A stretch of 64,000 nt of DNA from Lycium barbarum (Eukaryota; Streptophyta; Magnoliopsida; Solanales; Solanaceae). Below are positions 32,539-46,600 of this stretch, one piece after another. The position numbers were made by a program, and so were the translations under genes. The DNA lies in the NCBI RefSeq assembly GCF_019175385.1, contig NC_083346.1, forward strand, positions 83,714,543 to 83,778,542. Reading direction: 5' to 3'. The notes under the pieces were generated by a model. It was not told the origin of the DNA. It searched no databases and saw nothing but the letters and a program-made list of their open reading frames with translations. How positions within the stretch are numbered: the stretch's first letter is position 1; each line of letters opens with the position of its first letter.

Positions 32539-34632
32539 TGACATCAGAAAGACGGATGAAGGCTCGATGAATGCGGTTGGAGAGAGTGTACATCGTAAGA
32601 ATTCTTTGCTAAGGGAAAGAAGTAGCAGGACACACGAGAAACTTGGATAACTTGGATACACAGCTGCAACACAAACGCGTAGTTAAGAAGAAGTATGAGT
32701 AACTGAGCTAGACGGACGAAAGGACTAGTAGTGGATGGAAGGGTATGGAAATATTGAAAAGAATGATGATATAGACATAAATGGAAGAAGAACTCAGGGT
32801 AAGGAGTTTTAGAGATGTTATAAGCAAAGTCGGGAAGAAAGACGAGGAGTAAGGGTTAACCGAAGACTTCATAAAGGACGTGGTGAATCTCGATGTCCCC
32901 ATTAACTGATGGGTCTAGGAAATCATTAGTCATAAAAGACAGAGGTGTGAAAAGATGGAAAAGAAGGCATCGGAATTAGATCTAACCCTTATAAGTATTC
33001 TGATTGAACACAAGAGTGTAATTAGCAAGAAGATAGATAAGTCAGACCATACGATGACGGAACCCCGGCCTTAAGAATATCATGAAGGGCGGCAGATAAT
33101 TATCGAAGATGATGGATACTTGAAGGCTATGGGTGTATAAGGACCTCTGTAATAAGAGGGGAAAAACATATTAGACTTGAAAGAAATTATGACGTTCTCA
33201 AACATCAGAAGAAGAAATTTATTAGCTTGGGGCCAGGGTTCGAGGCGTATCAGGAAAGTATCAGAAAGAAGCAGAAACGAATTGGAAATAAGTGTACCAT
33301 GAGGCAGGCATAGGAAGGAAGATAACTCAAGAGAGCACTTTACGCTAATATGAACTACGATATTTCTAGATCATGGTTTGAATTCCCCGTATCGAGCAAA
33401 ATTGCACGCTACCTAAGTATGCAGCGACATGTCCTAAAGGGTAATAAAGAGAGCAAGAAAGGTCTACCAGCTAATTTCACAAAGGATAATAGAGAGGATG
33501 ACAAATCCAAAGGACACTTCGGATGACAACGACTATTATAACGAAAGTAACAACGATTGGTAGTTTGGTAATTTTCCGAAGAAAGGAAGAACACTGCTCT
33601 TATGAATGGAAATAAAAGGGTTCACCAGATATTAGAAAACATTTTATGGATCACTAATTATACTGAATATGAGAGCATATGCTATGGAATTATATGAACC
33701 GTCAACGTGAAGCTATGCCCAACTATCATTGCAAAAAGGTCATATCAGAAAGCCAATAAGGAATAACGACGGATGAAGTGACTGCCGGTACAAAGAAATC
33801 AAAGCTAGATATATATATATATATATATGTTGTAAGAGAGTCATAATGGAGTAAGAATTGTCGTAGCCCTATGATTTTGGGTTGTATTGCGAGATTTGAA
33901 GGAAGGAGGTTAAAGAAACAGTTGTGGTAGGAGCTAAAAAATGTGGCGAGCTACAAATTTAGTTGAACTCGGATTATGAGTTTTCCATAAGTGTAATTGT
34001 ACTGCGAAGGATAATAAATGGTGAAGAAACATTATGTATATACATATTTTGGATGTTGATATAACTGGTCTTGGAAAGGAACTGCGGTGAATAACGTAAG
34101 GGATATAGCCATTATGCTCAATAATGACAAAGTAATGTTGATTAAACATTTGGAATGTAAGGGTAAGAGAGATGGCGACAAGGATGTAAGGACTAATGAG
34201 CCTGACTAATGAACTACAAAGAATCGGTACAGTGTATATCTAAGATCACCAGATATCAAAAAGGAAAGCCGAGACGGCACCGAAGGAGTAAACGCAAAGA
34301 GGATGCCATATACGAGAAAGGTAATTGCCCACTAACAATGAAACAAGAAGCGAGAAAAAGAGAATACTTATAGAACGATGAATAGTTACGGCACGGCAAG
34401 TCAAGACTACAATAATGGAGACAGAATGAGAACGAGATACTAGTTAAATTTCCGATCATGTGCATAAGGACAAAGAAGTGAAAAAAAAAGCTGACTGAAG
34501 GCAATAAAAAAGTTAAGGAAGAATGAGTAGGGACTGACCCAAGCTATAGTTTAGGTAAACAGTAATCGGACCCTAAGGGAAGAATAATTGTTCTAAGGAA
34601 TCAAAGATGATGTCGTGGGCTGACAATACTGC

Positions 34633-34687
34633 AACATTTGAGGACGAATGTTTCTAACAGGTGGGGGGGGGGGGGGGGGGGGAAGGA
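34633..34687 (+). other. Palindrome and polypurine tract with a 20-G run
   Basis: AACATTTG...CGAATGTT at 34633-34652, then an uninterrupted run of 20 G at 34663-34682 and AAGGA before the LTR. Other polypurine tracts here have five to seven G. Confidence 0.85.
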
Positions 34688-37333
34688 TGTTACACCCCGA
34701 AAAATTTCGCTCTACCAAGGTCGTAAATAGCTTAGTATGGGCCAAAGGAAGAGTAAAGTTATGCAAGGATTAAGGATAAAAGTTGTATTATAATAGAGTA
34801 ATAATGGTATATATACATATGGGGTGAATTGGTTCATATGTCACCTGACGAAAAGCCCTTGTTGCTGTAAACTAAGTGGGGCCCACACACCGGAGTTTTA
34901 TAAAGGACATATGAAGAGATATATGAGTAGTACATGGAAAGTTGAGCAAGTCCTTAGAAGGACCCATAAGCCAAATATGGGCATAAGCCCTCCAAAAGGA
35001 TGATTTAAGGAAACATTTTTGGATTATCCGACTCAGAGGGGCCAAAACGACATTATAAGTTTGGAATTTGGAAAAACACCAAGAATGAAAGTTGTATGTA
35101 ATTGAAAGAGCTTTCCAACCATAGGTAGCGGGCCCTCACATGATATAGAGATAAAGAGTTATGACCTTTTTACTGAACAAAGGCGTAGGCAGAAAAATTA
35201 AGGCTGTGAACGCGCCCAAAGGGGGTCGCGAATGCGCAGAAGGAATTCTAAGTCGGTCCAGGTTCTTTAAAGGGGGAGACCCCCTCATTTTCGACCAAAC
35301 ACACCCAAAACCTCCTCAAATATTCCAAAAATTTCCCAAACCTTCCAACCATCAACTTTTTAGCCCAAAACTAGGTATAATTGCCAAATCTCGGTCCACA
35401 CAACGTATAGTTACAACTACAAAATTGTGTATTAATGTGTTTTGGCTTAAGCTCAAGGTGGGGGAGTGAAGATATAGCATTCTTATCGAAAGAAAGGTAT
35501 GAATATCTTGCTATTAACATTAATCTTGGTTTATTTATGGAGAAGGAACTGTAAAATTGTTATAAAATGGTTCTGTGATGGAAATATGGGACAAACACCA
35601 TATGGGATGTTATATGGAATACTTTGATATGGGAAATGGTGTTATTGATGTTGTTATTGTTATTGTTGTTGGTTGTTGAATTGAGAATTCGGGCTGGGCA
35701 TATAAACAGAGGAGATGCTGCCCGATTTTCGGCAGAATATGAAATAGTTTGATTTGAAACTTGGTACAAGTGTGCGATGAAGAGGCCAACGTTAGTGTAA
35801 ATCCTCTTAAATGTAGACTTGCGAGCTCGGGCACATAAGCGTAGCTAGTAGGAGGTCAAACAAGTATGTTAAGGCTCGTCCCTTTCTTTCAAAGGCATGA
35901 TTTCGATGTTATGGCTTCATAAATTTTTCCATATCTTCCTTGTTTTCAAAAGTTAGTTGTTTATGACTCCAAGGCGTAATTCCTTTCCTAATAATTCATA
36001 AATGTTTTCCAAAATGTTCGTATTTTCTAAATCAGAGATTTATGGCTCCATGAGCTCTTATGATAACAACGATGAACCTGTTTTCACAATGATAATGATG
36101 ATGTCAAAGATGAGAATATTTCCTACGATGATTATGATGATTCCGTGTTAAAAGGTTCCAAGTTTACGATTTCAATGACGATATGAGAACGTTGAGCTAT
36201 TTCTTGATTTCCCAATTTTATTCATGGATGATGACTATTTTTAAGATTCCAAAGTATATGAATTGACGCCTTATGAGATTTATGATCTTATTCTATGTTT
36301 TCTCTTGATGTTTTTCTTCATTGATAATCTCACCTTATAATAATTGTTCCTTCAAGGTGAGACAAAGCGACCATGATTATTCCATAATACAATCGGAGGT
36401 TACCGACCTTACATCACTCCGATATAGGCATAGTTTTCTTTAGGCTCTCATGCATGCTGCTTATATGATATAGGTATATGTATATGGGGAATATGGGAAA
36501 AAGGGATTGGCTCTATAGACGCATGGCCACCTGATCAGTTGGTGTAACTTATCATCCCGGACACGGGATGCCTGGACGTGGGACATATGTGGTTAAATGG
36601 ATCGAGCCGACGTTCCTTGGCATATTCTCTGTATATTTGAACAAGAAATGTATTTCAAAGAAAGCTAAGCATGCATGGCATCCACCCTAAGAGGCACTCA
36701 CATGTACAGGTTACTCTTTTATCTTACGATATGCTCTATATTTCCCTTATGTTATTATCCATGCTTTACATCCCTTACTATGTTACTATTCATGCCTTAC
36801 ATACTCGGTACATTATTCGTACTGACGTCCCTTCTTATGGATGCTGCGTTCATGCCCGCAGGACCAGGTAGCTAGTCAGACGATTCGCAACAGTAGGACC
36901 TCCCCTCAACAGCAGTCAGTACGCTCCATTGATCCGGAGCTACACCCTTTTGGTATGCTATTCGGTTACGTACATATATGGGTATGGCAGGGCCTTGTCC
37001 TGTCCTTTCTACAGTTTGTACTCCATAGAGGTCTGTAGACAGTGATATGTAGCCATGATGTTATGTAGCCTCGTCGGCACTCATTTTGTTGTACAGTATA
37101 TATGTAGTGGCCAAATCAGCTTTCGCTGTTACTCTCAGTGCTTATGTCTATATGTATGTGTTAGCCATGAGTTCCCGACGCAGTGTCTCTTATGTTGATT
37201 GTTCGGGAGATAGTATAGCTCAGTTACAGATTATGTATGGGCCCAGGATAGTCAGTGAGAAGTAAATGCATGCATAGGAGTGCTTGACCAGCAATGGTCG
37301 GGTACTTGTCGCGGCTCATCGGTTTGGGTCGTG
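34688..37333 (+). mobile_element. 3' LTR of the LARD-like element
   Basis: It starts TGTTACACCCCG and runs to GGGTCGTGA at about 37333, where the expected CA and the target duplication are missing because it is fused to an internal point of element B's 5' LTR. Donor-like AAAG|GTATGAAT lies at 35497. Confidence 0.85.
36807..36940 (+). other. LTR hairpin module, copy 7
   Basis: GGTAC 36807-36811 with GTACT 36819-36823 (one G-T pair); CGTCC 36826-36830 with GGATG 36839-36843 (one C-A mismatch); CTGCG 36844-36848 with CGCAG 36857-36861; GCTCC 36923-36927 with GGAGC 36936-36940. Confidence 0.7.
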
Positions 37334-37731
37334 AAAATACTGGCCGTATGTTAGGCCGTACATTCAGCCAAGATGGCTAGCCTCACTAGTCCAAATCCAC
37401 GGCCAGACATACGGTCAGTGAAATTTATATGGACGGTATGTTGGTCCGTAGAAATTGGTCGGGACAGATGAGGTATTATTAATAGGGGATCAAGTTCATT
37501 TCATTTCATTTATTTCGTCTTCACTCCCCTTCACTCTAGAACTCTCTAGAACATTTCTCCACACCTCTCCTACAAGAATTCAAGGGATATTAATGATCAA
37601 CTGCATCAAACCAAGAGAATCAAGTGTAAGCAACTCATTAAAGCTCATCCAAGACAAGAAATCCAAGTGGAGGTAGAACTAGGCTTTTGCTCAAGTGAAG
37701 TGTTTCCACCCAAGGTCCATTCCTACACCAT

Positions 37732-37743
37732 CTAAGGTAAGTT
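37732..37743 (+). other. Putative splice donor in LTR of element B
   Basis: CTAAG|GTAAGTTT, GT at 37737; the same site in the 3' LTR is at 50831. It could pair with the acceptor TATTTCAG at 39614-39621 directly before gag. Confidence 0.5.
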
Positions 37744-38644
37744 TTATGGTCTTTTCTGTTGTTTGAGGTATTAAGAGGTTGAAAGACTTGGATTGTAGAA
37801 GGAGATAGAAAATGGGTCATGAATGTGAGAATAGTGATATTTGTGAGTAGTACCTTGGATGAAGTCATGAGTCTTGATATGTTGTGATTATGATTATGTT
37901 ATACATGACATTTGGAACATGGGATAGACATTGTAGATGAGTGAACGTAATAGTGTGCTATGACCAAGGATATGGATGATTTGAAGTAAATTAGGAAATA
38001 TGGATAATGTAGGTGAATAAAGACTATTGTTATGATGTTGTGAATGTTATTATTGATGTTTGTGAGTTGATATATGATACGGAGGAAGTCGTATAAATAA
38101 AAGAGATGCTGTTCAATTTTATCTAGCTTTAGTCAAGTATGCTAAGCTATCGATTTTCTAATGTTAGTATAACTCTAATGAAGGTAGAAACGTGACCATT
38201 GAAGGAGAACGTTCAAGTGATAGAATAGTTATGTCAGGCTAACCCTTCTTTCAATAGGGCATGGTTCCTTAACCGTATATCTATTCTTTCATGAGCCTAT
38301 GATGTCCTCCAAATGATTCTATCTTTAAAGCTACTAAATCTCATGATTCTCGCTGTGTTTATGATTCTACTAAATTCCTTATATGATGAGTGATCCTCTA
38401 AGGATAGATGTAATAATACGACAATAGTAATGATGTCAAAGATGCTTATGACCTCCTATGTATATGTGTCTATGTATGACTATTATGTAACACCGAGCTT
38501 ATATGGCCGGGTATGATATGTATCGCACGCACACCACTGCAATTGGGTATGGATAACCCTGAGCCTTGGTAGGGCCAGGTATGTATTTATCACCGAGCCT
38601 TGCCATGGCCGGGTATGTGAAACACCGATCCTTCATTGTCGGGT

Positions 38645-38765
38645 GTACAATGAATATGAATATGTAAATGAATATGAATACAAGTATGAATACGATTATG
38701 AATATGAATATGGGTATGAAAATGTAAATGAGTACAAATACGAATACGGATACGGATATGGATGT
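38645..38765 (+). repeat. Degenerate hexamer repeat (TATGAA-like)
   Basis: About 120 bp of ATGAATATGAATA-type units. The 3' LTR has the same array at 51755-51872, so it predates insertion. Confidence 0.85.
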
Positions 38766-38913
38766 ATGTACACAATCACGCATTAGAAATGGAAGGTCCC
38801 TATGAAAAGCAAGTAAGTGTTTATGACGATGGTTCTACTACCTCCCACCTTATGCTATTTCTCATGTTGTCTCTTATGCTTTTATAATGATGTTGATTTT
38901 GCTTTACATACTC

Positions 38914-39045
38914 AGTACATTCTTCGTACTGATGTCCTTTTGTTTGTGGACGCTGCGTCATGCTCGCAGGTGGCCAGGGAGACAGGCTTGATCCATAGCT
39001 TTATTACTCAGGGACTACGTAGAGGAGCTCCATTTCATTTGGAGC
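38914..39045 (+). other. LTR hairpin module, copy 8
   Basis: AGTAC 38914-38918 with GTACT 38926-38930; a GTCC stem with GGAC near 38934-38951; CTGCG 38953-38957 with CGCAG 38965-38969; GCTCC 39027-39031 with GGAGC 39041-39045. A fifth stem GCGGG...CCCGC follows near 39094-39110. Confidence 0.75.
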
Positions 39046-39419
39046 TACAACCTTTGGTATCTATTCTTTGGTGTACATACTTATGGGCATTGCGGGGTCC
39101 TGTCCCGCCTATATGATGTGACATACTTTTCTTAGAGGCTCATAGACATGTGTATATGGTTAGATGTATTTGGCCTTGTTGGCTTATATTTTGGATATCA
39201 TTTTGTTAGGTTCGTCGGCTTATGTACATTGTTGTGGGCATATTGGTTGATGGTAATATAAATGTATCGTTGTCCAATGGAAATGGTATGAATTATTGAT
39301 AGAAAGTATGATTTAGCTATGTGGCTCACCTAGATGTAATGTGAATGTATGATAAGAGGTGCCCGGGTGGGTTAGCACCGGGTACCCGTCATGGCCCTCC
39401 GGTTGGGTTGTGACAGAAG

Positions 39420-39431
39420 TGGTATCAGAGC
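39420..39431 (+). other. Primer-binding site (initiator tRNA-Met), perfect
   Basis: TGGTATCAGAGC, four bases after the 5' LTR of element B, the standard initiator-Met PBS. Confidence 0.92.
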
Positions 39432-40296
39432 AGTTCTTTCATAGGGTGTGTCTACGAGCCGTGTCCAGTAGAGTCTTGGTTATGGGTGTGTTGCGCGCCA
39501 CACTTATAAACAAGAGGATACAGGCATTTTAGGAATGAATGACCTTCTTTCTTCATAAGATCGTGTGATAGAGCTATGATATAAGAACTTCTTTTCCTTA
39601 ACCGTGTGTTATGTATTTCAGAGATGCCTGTAAAGAGAAAGGCTACGACAGCCCAAAAGGGCAAGACAGTGATAGCAAAGCTGAATGAAAGAGCACCGCC
39701 AACGGTTGTAGAGGAAAGTGAGTCACAGAATGCGGCTCAATCTCAGTCCTCTCATTCAGTGCCTATTTCTGAGGAGCATGATGGAGCCTCATCCCCAGCT
39801 CCAGAACCTCCATCCCCTCCACCGGATGCTTTAGGCCAAGATGTAAAAGAGGCCATTCATTTGTTTATGTCACGACCCAACCCCGTGGGCCATGACCAGT
39901 GCCCGAGATGGACACTCGTATACGTACCTGTTAAACATAGTCAGGCTGACACTATAGACAATATAGGAATTAACAAAGATCCAAACGTTCACAATGTCAC
40001 ATATCATGATAATCTGTCTCCTGAGGAGTCACAACCAATCACATCGTGATAAAATACGCAAGACGAAAAGGCTGCCACTATATATCGTTATAAGACGCAA
40101 GCCGACAAGGCTGCCACAACATGTCAATACCATACGTAAGCTATATAGACACGGCTGAACAGGACTTATACATAACCCACACATATGTCTATAGACCTCT
40201 AAGAGTATCGATAGCGAAATATGACGGGACAGGGCCCCGTCGTACCCCTGGATAAACGTGTATATATACAACAAAATATCTGTGCCAAAAGTTCAA

Positions 40297-40430
40297 GCTC
40301 CGAAACAATGGAGCTCTCCAAGATAGCTGAGTGGAAATCCTAAGCTGGAGGATCGCCAAATCGAGTATCTGTACCTGCGGGCATGAAACGCAGCCCCCCG
40401 AAGAAAGGGGGTCAGTACGAGATATGTACT
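40297..40430 (-). other. LTR hairpin module, copy 10
   Basis: GCTCC 40297-40301 with GGAGC 40310-40314; CTGCG 40375-40379 with CGCAG 40389-40393; then CCCCCC with GGGGG and AGTAC with GTACT ending at 40430. A fifth stem GACGGG...CCCGTC lies near 40223-40241. Confidence 0.75.
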
Positions 40431-40604
40431 GAGTATATAAAGTATGAAATGTAAAGAGGATCCTGACTGAAATAGAGATCACAGGAGACAAGTATGACAT
40501 TCAAAATACCAATACACTTGCCGTATGAAATGTAAATCGCGCATATCAATATTATATATCATACTCGGCCCATTATGGGACTCGGTGACATAATCATATC
40601 ATCG

Positions 40605-40605
<1 letters not shown>

Positions 40606-40634
<29 letters not shown>
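40606..40634. repeat. (TA)n microsatellite
   Basis: About 28 bp of TA inside the 39868-42866 solo LTR. Confidence 0.9.
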
Positions 40635-40637
<3 letters not shown>

Positions 40638-43600
40638 GTACCCGGCCCTCTATTGAGGAACTCAGTGAATAAAGTCATCACATGCCATCCTTGGCGCCAT
40701 AATCACATCATCATATCGTCATATCATCATATCATCACATCATCATATCATCTTATATATACATATACCGTACCGGACCCTCTAGTGAGGGACTCGATGA
40801 ACAATGCAGTCAACTGTGCACGAGAGCATACCCGGTTCGGGACTCGGTGAAAGATATATTACGGCATGCACGAGCAGAGTAGTGAGCAACCATATGCAAA
40901 CTAAATCATATCTGAGACTCAATAGAATAATCAAAATGAACTATCATTTGAGAATCAAGACAATAGTCATATCAAGTACCCTTCGAATGTCACTATGGAT
41001 TATATCAAAGTAGGATGTCTGGAATCATAGACACGTATCAAGACATAATGAAATAGGTTCTGGAAATCAAGAACATTAGCCATCCTAGTGTCTCTAAGAA
41101 TAGGAGTTTCGTTGGAGCTTATATATACTTCGTCGTCTATTTGTCTCACATAGATCATGCCAAAAAGAAAGAAGGGTTAGCTTTACATACCTTTGGCGCT
41201 TAATCCGTGACTCGATATGTATACGTTGCCCAAAATATCTCAACCTATATCAAGACGTAAGACTATGGTTAAGCTACGAAAAGGCATAAAACGTATTTCA
41301 ACATTAGTAGTTTATTTCTAGAAAATTAGACGGCATTTCCCTTACATTCAAGCCGATTACAACACAACCAAGTCAACTTCCATAATTACACGTTCAAGCA
41401 CTATATCGAGGCTAACCGAGACAAGGTTCGAGAACACTCCGAATAGCCCACATAACATTCCAATCAGCCCACACATTACAACATTCGATAATAGTCTACA
41501 TACGATTTCGCCATATTCATGTTATTCTTAATAATCTATAGCCATAACGCTTCATCGAAACGACCTTATAGCAACCCAATTATTATGACAACACAATGTA
41601 TAATCTTAACTATACTTAATCTTCCAATTCAACAAGAATAACAACATGCCCAAAACAGCCCCTAATCACCACATAAAAAGATGCCCGATAATCTTACGAA
41701 CATCTACGAATACACCAAGCAAACCATATATGCTTCTTATACGTTATCTCATACCTTATTTTCATCTCAGTTCGTGAATCATACCAGCAAACGCATGACA
41801 ACAACTTCAAGGCCTCTACATATCAAGAACAACTTATCAATAGCTTATAGCAACATCAAACAATCAAATTCATGACTTTTAGACACTATCCCGCGAGCCC
41901 TATACGATAGACATCTTAACGACAACCTTTATCATAACCTCTACAATAATAAGAAGTGATTACTCACCATAGATCCCAAATTATCTAAGATTTATTTGGC
42001 TTGAACGTTGCTGCCTCCAATTCTCAAAATGGTGTGTAAAATGTTTCTCTCAACCTCCTTAAGAAAGTGTTCTTGATCTCTTAATGAATTATTACTTTAG
42101 GGTGCAAATTGTCCTTGGCATCAGCAAATACGTCCATGGCTGCTTATTCACCGTTGCTGCTGCCCTTTTTTATGTTTAAGGGACAATTGATTTCATTTAC
42201 AATGAGAATCCAAAGACCCCATACGTGTTTATTACTTATAATGTTGTAACAACAGCCCATACGTGTCTTTCTTGCACAAAGTGTGCAATTGACTCATCAA
42301 TTCTTAGTTTAGCTACTGCCACTTGGCACTCCCACATAGATTATGCCCCCATAATATTTATTCAATGATCTTAATTAATTTCTTGATCTCAATTCACTTT
42401 AATAACAATTATGTTTAATGCACTTCATATACTCATTGCCATGATTATGTGACATAGCACTAGTCCATAGTCCCTTTTGGTACACATAAAATATTATTCT
42501 CGATCACCGCGGTCACACTTGATAAGTCTTAAATTATTTCGGGACCTCAAACTTTTTATACACCGAGTTCCGAATTTTCATCCTTGAATATGATCGATTT
42601 TTTCGGGCTCAGGAAATTTTGCTCATATTGGACGATTAAATTTTTCTAGTCCAAATATACGGGATATTATGGCTTGGATCGTATTTCACCAAATAATTTC
42701 GAACCTTGACAAAACTTATTTTCTTAGATTTGTTTAACTTCAAATCCTTACGGTACATGTTTACCATCACTTTAACCACCTATAAGCCTGGGGGATAACC
42801 TCGTGTCCGTTAGTAATATCATTTAACTCGCACGCTTTTCAACACATGAAAATACGGGATGTAACAGCTTACTCATTTGGTTGCCGCCAGACCTAACGGA
42901 AAGGTACAGGGCAACGTGATAGGGCTGTTAGTGCAAGGGCACGTGATTGTATTAGCTTGAACCCTCCGAAATTCTTTGGATCAAAGTCGGATGAGGACCC
43001 TAAGAATTTTATTGATGGAATGTTGAGGACACTTCGGTTAATGCATGCTTCCGACATTGAATCGGTGGAGTTAGCCTCCTATAGATTGAGGGATATCGCG
43101 ATTCATTGGTACACTATTTGGATGGCTTCGAGGGGAGCTAATGCATCTCCCCCGGTATGGTAAGAATTTGTGGATGCCTTCCTTCGACATTACCTGCCTC
43201 TAGAGGTTCGGCGATCTAGAGCCGATAAGTTCTTGAATTTGAGGCAAGGAAGCATGAGTGCTTTAGAGTATAGTCTCTGCTTCAATTCTTTGGGTAGGTA
43301 TGCTTCGGCCATGGTAGCGGATATGGGTGACCGAGTGCACCGATTTATGAAAGGCCTAGGGCCACATTTGATGGATAGGTTCTTTACTGCGTCCCTTTCA
43401 CACATTCAAGCTCATGCCCAAAATTTAGAAGAAATCCAACAACAACAAAGAAGTGAGCGTGAGCATAATCGAGGGTATAACAAGAAGGCTAGATCTTCGG
43501 GTCCGATGTGTGAGTTTAGAGAAGGGCACAGACAACAGTTTTTTAGGAATTCAGGCCATTCTATGACTAGTGGGCCTCCACGATTTACAGGCCAGAGATT

Positions 43601-46600
43601 TGATAGATCTACTTATTCCGGGCCGAGTCAGAGTTTTTCGGGATCTCAGTTCAGGGGTGATTCGGGTCAGGTGAGGCCACCCGTGCCACGATGTTCCCAG
43701 TGTGGGAAGCTACATTGGCTACTGCCGATTAGGTTTAGAGGTTTGCTATTCATGTGGTCGGCCAGGCCATATTATGCGTGACTGCCCCTCAGTTGGTGGT
43801 AGATGTAGGACCCAATCTTCAGGGTCGGTAGCCGGATCTTCATCATCTATACGCCCTATGGGGCTAGGTTCACATGCGCCAGTCGGCCATGGTAGAGGCA
43901 GAGGGAGAGTCCCCAGTTCTAGCGGTCCTCAGCACAGTATTTATGCTTTGGCTGGATGCCAAGATCTTGAGTCTTCTCCTGATGTTGTCACAGGTATATT
44001 ATCGGTATTTTCTCATGATGTATATGCTTTGATAGATCCGGGCTCCACATTTTCATATGCTACTCCATATATTGTGGGTCGAATTAGAGTCGAACCGGAG
44101 TCGATCAAACCTTTTGAGGTGTCTAGACCCGTTGGTGAATCGGTAATAGCCAGCCGAGTGTATAGAAATTGTGTAATTGTGATTTATGACCATCGTACTA
44201 TGGTTGACTTACATGAGTTAAAAATAGTGGATTTTGATGTTATTATAGGCATGGATTGGTTGGCTTCTTGCTATGCCAATGTCGATTGTAGAATGAAAAT
44301 GTTTCGTTTCCAATTTCCGGGAGAACCAGTTTTAGAATGGAAAGGGAATACTGCGTCACCAAAAGGTAGGTTTATTTCCTATATAAAGCCAAGGAAGATG
44401 ATCGCAAAAGGTTACATTTATCATCTAGTTCGGGTTCAAGATGTTGAAGCTGAACCGCCAACTCTTCAGTCAGTTCCCGTAGTGAATGAGTTTCCAGATG
44501 TATTCCCAGAAGAGCTTCTAGGCCTTCCTCAGGAAAGAGAGATTGATTTTGCTATTGATGTGTTGCCGAACACCAAGCCTATATCTATTCCACCTTATTG
44601 AAAGAGTTGAAGGAGCAATTGAAAGACTTGCTTGAGAAAGGCTTTATTAGGCCTAGTTCATCCCCGTGGGGAGCACCCGTGTTGTTTGTCCGAAAGAAAG
44701 ATGGCTCCTTGCGAATGTGCATTGACTATCAACAACTGAATAAGGTGACGATTAAGAATAAATATCCTCTTCTGAGGATTGATGATTTATTTGACCAATT
44801 ATAAGGAGCCAAATAGTTTTCAAAGATAGATTTGAGATCCGGGTATTATCAAGTGAGATTTAGGGAGAAAGATATCCCTAAGACAGCCTTCAGAACAAGA
44901 TATGGGCATTTTGAGTTCCGGGTGATGTCATTTGGGCTAACTAATGCACCGGCAGTATTTATGGATTTGATGAACGATGTGTTCAGGCCTTTCCTAGATT
45001 TATTTGTGATTGTATTCATCGACGTTATCTTGGTGTATTCTAGATCCGAGGCAGAGCATGCAGATCATTTGCATACTGTCCTTAGAGTTCTTCAAACTTG
45101 AGAGTTGTTTGCAAAATTTTCTAAGTGTGAGTTTTGGTTGAACTCAGTGACATTTTTGGGGCACATTGTTTCAGCCGATGGTATTCGGGTAGATAGCCAA
45201 AAGATTGAGGCCATGAAGACTTGGCCAAGGCACACAACTCCTACGGAGGTTCGTAGCTTTCTGGGCGTAGCAGGTTATTACAGGATATTCGTAGAAGGCT
45301 TTTCTTCTATTTATGCGTCACTCACAAAGCTGACCCAGAAATCAGCAAAGTTTCAATGGACGGATGCTTGTGAATGTAGTTTCCAAGAGCTAAAGGATAG
45401 ATTAACTTCTACCCAGTCCTGACACTTCCAGAGGGATTGGAAGGTTATGTTGTTTATTGCGACGCTTCAGGCATTGGGCTAGGCTGTGTGTTGATGCAAC
45501 ATGGCAAGGTGATTGCGTATGCTTCAAGGCAATTACGGAAACATGAGAGAAATTACCCAACCCATGACCATGAATTGGCTGCTGTGATTCATGCATTAAA
45601 GATGTCGAGACATTATTTGTATGGTGTCCATGTGGATATTTATACATATCATAAGAGCCTTCAGTATATCTTCAAGCAGAAAGAGTTGAATTTGCGGCAA
45701 TGACGATGGTTGGAATTGCTAAAAGATTATGATGTTGATATCCTATATCACCCCGGAAAGGAAAATGTTGTGGCTGATGCTCCTAGCCTTAGCTCTATGG
45801 GAAGTTTGTGTGATGTTCGGCCTGAGAAAAGAGAAATGGCTCATGAGCTCCAGCAGTTAGCTAGCCTAGGAGTTCGAGTAGTGGACTCAGGTAGCATGGG
45901 ACCTACCATTCAGAATTAAGCAGCCTCGTCGCTAGTAGTGGAAGTGAAAGAGCGACAATATGAAGATCCCATGCTAGTTCATTACAGAGATACACTCTCT
46001 CAGAAGGAGAAGTCATCATTTGAGGTCTCAGGAGATGGAGTTCTCCGATGCCGAGGCAGATTGTGTGTTCCTGATGTGGCAGGATTACGCCACCAGATAT
46101 TGAGAGAAGCCCGTTGCTCCCGTTATTCTGTCCACCCGGAGTAACGAAAATGTATTATGATCTTAAATCTATTTATTGGTGGAATGGGATGACGAAAGAT
46201 ATAACAGAATTTGTAGCTCAATGTCCCAATTGTCAACAAGTGAAAATTGAGCACCAATAGTCGGGCGGATTGTTGCAAGCTAGAGAAATTTCAACTTGGA
46301 ATTGGGAAGTAATTAGCATGGACTTCATTACAGGATTACCCCATTCTCGACGTAAGTATGACTCTATATGGGTGATTGTGGATAGGCTCACGAAGTCAGC
46401 TCATTTCTTACCAGTCAGAACTACATATGTGGCAGAAGATTATGCAAAACTTTATGTTAAAGAGATAGTGTGACTTCACGGTGTTCCAGTATCTATTATT
46501 TCTGATAGAGGAACTCAGTTTAGAGATAATTTTTAGAAGTCCTTCCAAGAGGGTTTGGGGACTCATGTGAGCCTTAGCACGGCATGTCATCCGCAAACTG

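Larger units (their letters stand above)
31423..34687 (+). mobile_element. Internal non-coding part of the LARD-like element, right portion
   Basis: About 3.3 kb of purine-rich sequence with no gag, protease, RT or integrase signature in any frame that I can recognise. It ends with the palindrome and an expanded polypurine tract before the 3' LTR. A large non-coding interior between LTRs is the definition of a LARD, which would need proteins from an autonomous relative. Confidence 0.7.
37334..39415 (+). mobile_element. 5' LTR of element B, left end missing
   Basis: Matches 47925-52522 (less the nested solo LTR) of the 3' LTR and ends GGTTGGGTTGTGACA at 39415. The first ~370 bp are gone. At 37589-37593 it has the undisrupted ATTAA site that in the 3' LTR is occupied by the 48181-50682 insertion. 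Confidence 0.88.
39868..42866 (-). mobile_element. Solo LTR, minus orientation, TSD GTTTA/GCTTA
   Basis: TGTCACGACCCAACC at 39868 to ...ACGGGATGTAACA at 42866, 2999 bp, inserted in the gag relic of element B. The flanking 5-mers GTTTA (39863-39867) and GCTTA (42867-42871) differ by one transition. It carries the hairpin module (40297-40430) and the conserved block near 41160-41193; its donor-like site (about 41965) is weaker (TGG|TGAGTAA). Confidence 0.88.

Noticed and set aside
32393..32661. Duplicated peptide frames in the LARD-like interior
   Set aside because: They come from a 39-bp tandem duplication read in two frames and lack coding features.
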